From positions 124,001-188,000 of the forward strand of contig NZ_JAKJXE010000010.1 of NCBI RefSeq assembly GCF_021728295.1: DNA of 64,000 bases. Reading direction: 5' to 3'. Numbering within the stretch: position 1 is the first letter of the stretch; every line of letters starts with the position of its first letter. Below, in pieces: positions 61,930 through 64,000 of this stretch. Source of the stretch: Pseudomonas petrae (GTDB lineage: Bacteria > Pseudomonadota > Gammaproteobacteria > Pseudomonadales > Pseudomonadaceae). Under the pieces are notes generated by a model that saw only the letters and a list, made by a program, of their open reading frames with translations, was not told the origin of the DNA and made no database searches. The position numbers and the translations under genes were made by a program.

Positions 61930-62601
61930 ATGTTCAGGCACGTCCGCTCAGACCGGACACTTTCGCCCTTGGTTGAAATCACCCCCGAGTTGCCCTGCGC
62001 AGACGCCCCATCGCCCCTGACCACCGTGCTGCAGCAATTGCGCTCGGCGACCGCTGCCCGGCATCTGGCCCTCGAAGCCAGACTGCCACTGACCCATTCC
62101 CGACTCGATCTCGACACCTACACACGGATCATCAAGGCCTATTACGGCTTCCATCTGCCCCTGCAACAGGCGATGGAGCGCTTTCTTGCCCCCCAGGCCA
62201 TTGACCCTGCGCGGCAGAAAATCCCGGCGCTGATCAAGGATCTGCACGCCCTCGGGCTGAGCGATACGCAGATCCACGCCTTGCCCCGGTGCAGCGCGCT
62301 GCCTGCCATCGACAGCATCGCTGAGTTGCTGGGCGTGATGTATGTCATGGAGGGGGCTACGCTCGGGGGGCAGGTGCTGCGCCGGATCATCGCCGACAGG
62401 CTGGGCGTCGATGCCGACAGCGGCGGCGAGTTTCTGGACGTGTACGGTCGCGACACCGGGCGCTTGTGGAAGGCCTTCCTCAAGCAACTGGCCGAGTTCG
62501 ATACGCCGCTGCACAACGCCGAGGTGGTGCAGGCGGGCTGCGCCACCTTCGACTGCTTTCAAACCTGGCTGGAGCAAGCAGGAGTGCTGAATGACGCTTA
62601 A
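61930..62601 (+). CDS. bphO: biliverdin-producing heme oxygenase
   Basis: About 223 residues from ATG 61930; the true start may be nearer the domain (for example around LVEITPELP, 61971), as no strong ribosome site was seen. The core is a bacterial heme oxygenase of the BphO type: LRSATAARHLALEARLPLTH supplies the proximal His (ARHLALE), and GVMYVMEGATLGGQVLRRII is the distal-helix glycine motif. It opens heme to biliverdin, the chromophore of the phytochrome encoded next. It overlaps bphP by 11 bp, so the two are translationally coupled. Confidence 0.93.
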   Translation: MFRHVRSDRTLSPLVEITPELPCADAPSPLTTVLQQLRSATAARHLALEARLPLTHSRLDLDTYTRIIKAYYGFHLPLQQAMERFLAPQAIDPARQKIPALIKDLHALGLSDTQIHALPRCSALPAIDSIAELLGVMYVMEGATLGGQVLRRIIADRLGVDADSGGEFLDVYGRDTGRLWKAFLKQLAEFDTPLHNAEVVQAGCATFDCFQTWLEQAGVLNDA

Positions 62602-64000
62602 CGACCCTCAGATCACAGAACACCTGCTGGACGACCTGCTGGACAACTGCGCCAATGAACCCATTCGTATCCCCGGCGCCATTCAGCCCCACGGCGCCCT
62701 GCTGACCCTCCTCGAAACCGACTGGACCGTGCAACAGGCCAGCGCCAATGCCTGGCAGATGTTGGGCATCGCCCGCGACGTGCAGCCGGGCGACTCGCTG
62801 GCGCGCTGGCTGGGCCCGTCGCTGGCAGACGCCTTGCGCGCCGCCGTGCAGGAAAACGCTGACCTGGACAGCCTCGATCCGTTGCCGATGGCGTTCGGTG
62901 GGCAGGCTTTCGATGGCTTGCTGCACCGCCACGACGGCCTGCTGTTTCTGGAACTGGAACCCGTCGCCACGCAAGCGTCGATGTACGGACTGGGCCCGCG
63001 TCTCACCCGCACCTTGCGCCGCTTGCAGTCAGCCAAGTCACTGGATGAGCTGTACGCCATCAGCGTCGCCGAAATCCGCGCACTGACCGGCTATGACCGC
63101 GTGCTGATCTACCGCTTTCAGGAACAAGGCCACGGGCAGGTCATTGCCGAATCCGCCACCGCCGAACTGGATGCCTACCTGGGACTCTTCTTCCCTGCCA
63201 CCGACATTCCGCAGCAGGCCCGCGAGCTGTATCGGCTGAACTGGCTGCGCATCATCCCCGACGCCACGTATGTGGCGGCGCCCCTGGTTCCCGCCCTGCG
63301 CCCGGATAACGGTGCGCCGCTGGACATGAGCTACGCGGTGCTGCGCAGCGTTTCGCCGATCCACTGTCAGTACATGCACAACATGGGCGTGCGCTCGTCC
63401 ATGAGCATTTCGCTGCTCAAGGACGACCGCCTGTGGGGTCTGATCAGCTGCGGCAATCGCGAACCGTTGCAGGTTCCGCACACGCTGCGCTCGGCCTGCC
63501 AAACCATCGGACAAGTGCTGTCGATGCAGATCAGCCTGCTCGAAGACCAGCAGATCCAGCGTCAGCGGCTGGCCAAGCATCACATGCTCGACCGCTTGTC
63601 CCGGGCAATGAACGAGGCGTCTGACGACGTTTACCACGGCCTGCTCGAACATTCCCAGGCGCTGCTGACCCTGGTCGACGCCAGTGGTGTGGCGGTGGTC
63701 ATCGACGGTCAGGTGCATCTGATCGGGCAGTGCCCGAGCGCTGAGCAAGTGAACGCGTTGCAGCAATGGCTGCAGACTCGGGCCAGGCCGGTGTTCGAGA
63801 CGGCCAGCCTCGGTGCAGTGTTCCCTGAGGCGCAGGCCTATTCCCACGTGGCGAGCGGCTTGCTGGCCTTCAGCTTGCCCAAGCCGGTTGCCAATGCGGT
63901 GCTGTGGTTTCGCGCCGAGGTCAAGGTCAGCGTGGAATGGAGCGGCAATCCGCAGCAGTCCAAACGAGGCGTCAATGACCGCCTGCAACCACGGGGATCC
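62591..64000 (+). CDS. bphP: bacteriophytochrome photoreceptor (3' end outside window)
   Basis: 470 codons are present; the gene runs off the right edge. A PAS domain carries the biliverdin-attachment Cys at residue 20 in DNCANEPIRIPGAIQPHG. The GAF domain has LFFPATDIPQQARELYRLNW (the DIP motif) and SPIHCQYMHNMGVRSSMSIS (H258). The second chromophore-contacting His, usually in a CHH motif, is replaced: C287-G288-N289 in GLISCGNREPL. A PHY domain begins at about 310. The output (normally a histidine kinase) lies beyond the window. It senses red/far-red light together with bphO. Confidence 0.95.
   Translation, partial: MTLNDPQITEHLLDDLLDNCANEPIRIPGAIQPHGALLTLLETDWTVQQASANAWQMLGIARDVQPGDSLARWLGPSLADALRAAVQENADLDSLDPLPMAFGGQAFDGLLHRHDGLLFLELEPVATQASMYGLGPRLTRTLRRLQSAKSLDELYAISVAEIRALTGYDRVLIYRFQEQGHGQVIAESATAELDAYLGLFFPATDIPQQARELYRLNWLRIIPDATYVAAPLVPALRPDNGAPLDMSYAVLRSVSPIHCQYMHNMGVRSSMSISLLKDDRLWGLISCGNREPLQVPHTLRSACQTIGQVLSMQISLLEDQQIQRQRLAKHHMLDRLSRAMNEASDDVYHGLLEHSQALLTLVDASGVAVVIDGQVHLIGQCPSAEQVNALQQWLQTRARPVFETASLGAVFPEAQAYSHVASGLLAFSLPKPVANAVLWFRAEVKVSVEWSGNPQQSKRGVNDRLQPRGS

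Overview
The window is a stretch of chromosome from a fluorescent-group Pseudomonas. The evidence is the high G+C content with C/G-ending codons, the many REP elements of the 'GTAGGACCGGCTTTAGCCGGGAAG' and 'TTCGCGGGCAAGCGCGCTCCTAC' types, and the gene families present. Species assignment is an inference; no database was searched.

Left part (1-19300). Housekeeping and accessory genes are separated by REP clusters: the 3' part of an IclR regulator, a chemoreceptor, a SAM-dependent methyltransferase, a GNAT acetyltransferase, an MFS transporter, a zinc-ligand-type porphobilinogen synthase (hemB), a DedA-rhodanese fusion, a Dps-family protein, an MscS channel with a cyclic-nucleotide-binding domain, and a secreted metallo-beta-lactamase-fold hydrolase. 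A signalling block follows at 12099-16870: a winged-helix/ATPase regulator, a FixJ-type response regulator, and a protein joining a defective-looking Ser/Thr kinase domain to GAF and histidine-kinase domains. Then come an HD-family protein without its HD dyad, a short AraC regulator and a LysR regulator.

Middle (19300-32500). A nested palindrome of about 850 bp, rich in REPs, precedes a tight small-molecule metabolism operon (DoxX, ABM monooxygenase, Tat-exported amidohydrolase). An isochorismatase-family hydrolase, a SRPBCC protein and a RibD-like reductase follow. A tRNA-Asn with its own promoter and terminator lies next to the remnant of a TonB-dependent siderophore receptor. Right after it is a Xre/MbcA-RES toxin-antitoxin pair with a clear operator. 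A mini helix-hairpin-helix protein, a DUF72 protein, a diguanylate cyclase and a GapN-like aldehyde dehydrogenase complete this part.

Right part (32500-61720). This is a complete type VI secretion system (T6SS), all genes on the + strand: tssB, tssC, tssK, tssL, a TssM-like/OmpA protein, hcp, clpV, vgrG, [lipase effector, five paralogous lipoproteins], PAAR, a two-TM protein, tssM, tssA, tssF, tssG, tssJ, tssE, and a second ImpA-N protein. All 13 core components are present. The cargo island (about 44.4-50.6 kb) is visibly A+T-richer than the apparatus genes. It encodes a Ser-Asp-His lipase followed by five tandem copies of one lipoprotein family, one of them frameshifted. The best reading is an effector with a multiplied periplasmic immunity array. 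It is the most interesting system in the window.

Far right (61930-64000). A heme oxygenase (bphO) overlaps a bacteriophytochrome (bphP) that runs off the window. Together they make and bind biliverdin for red/far-red light sensing.
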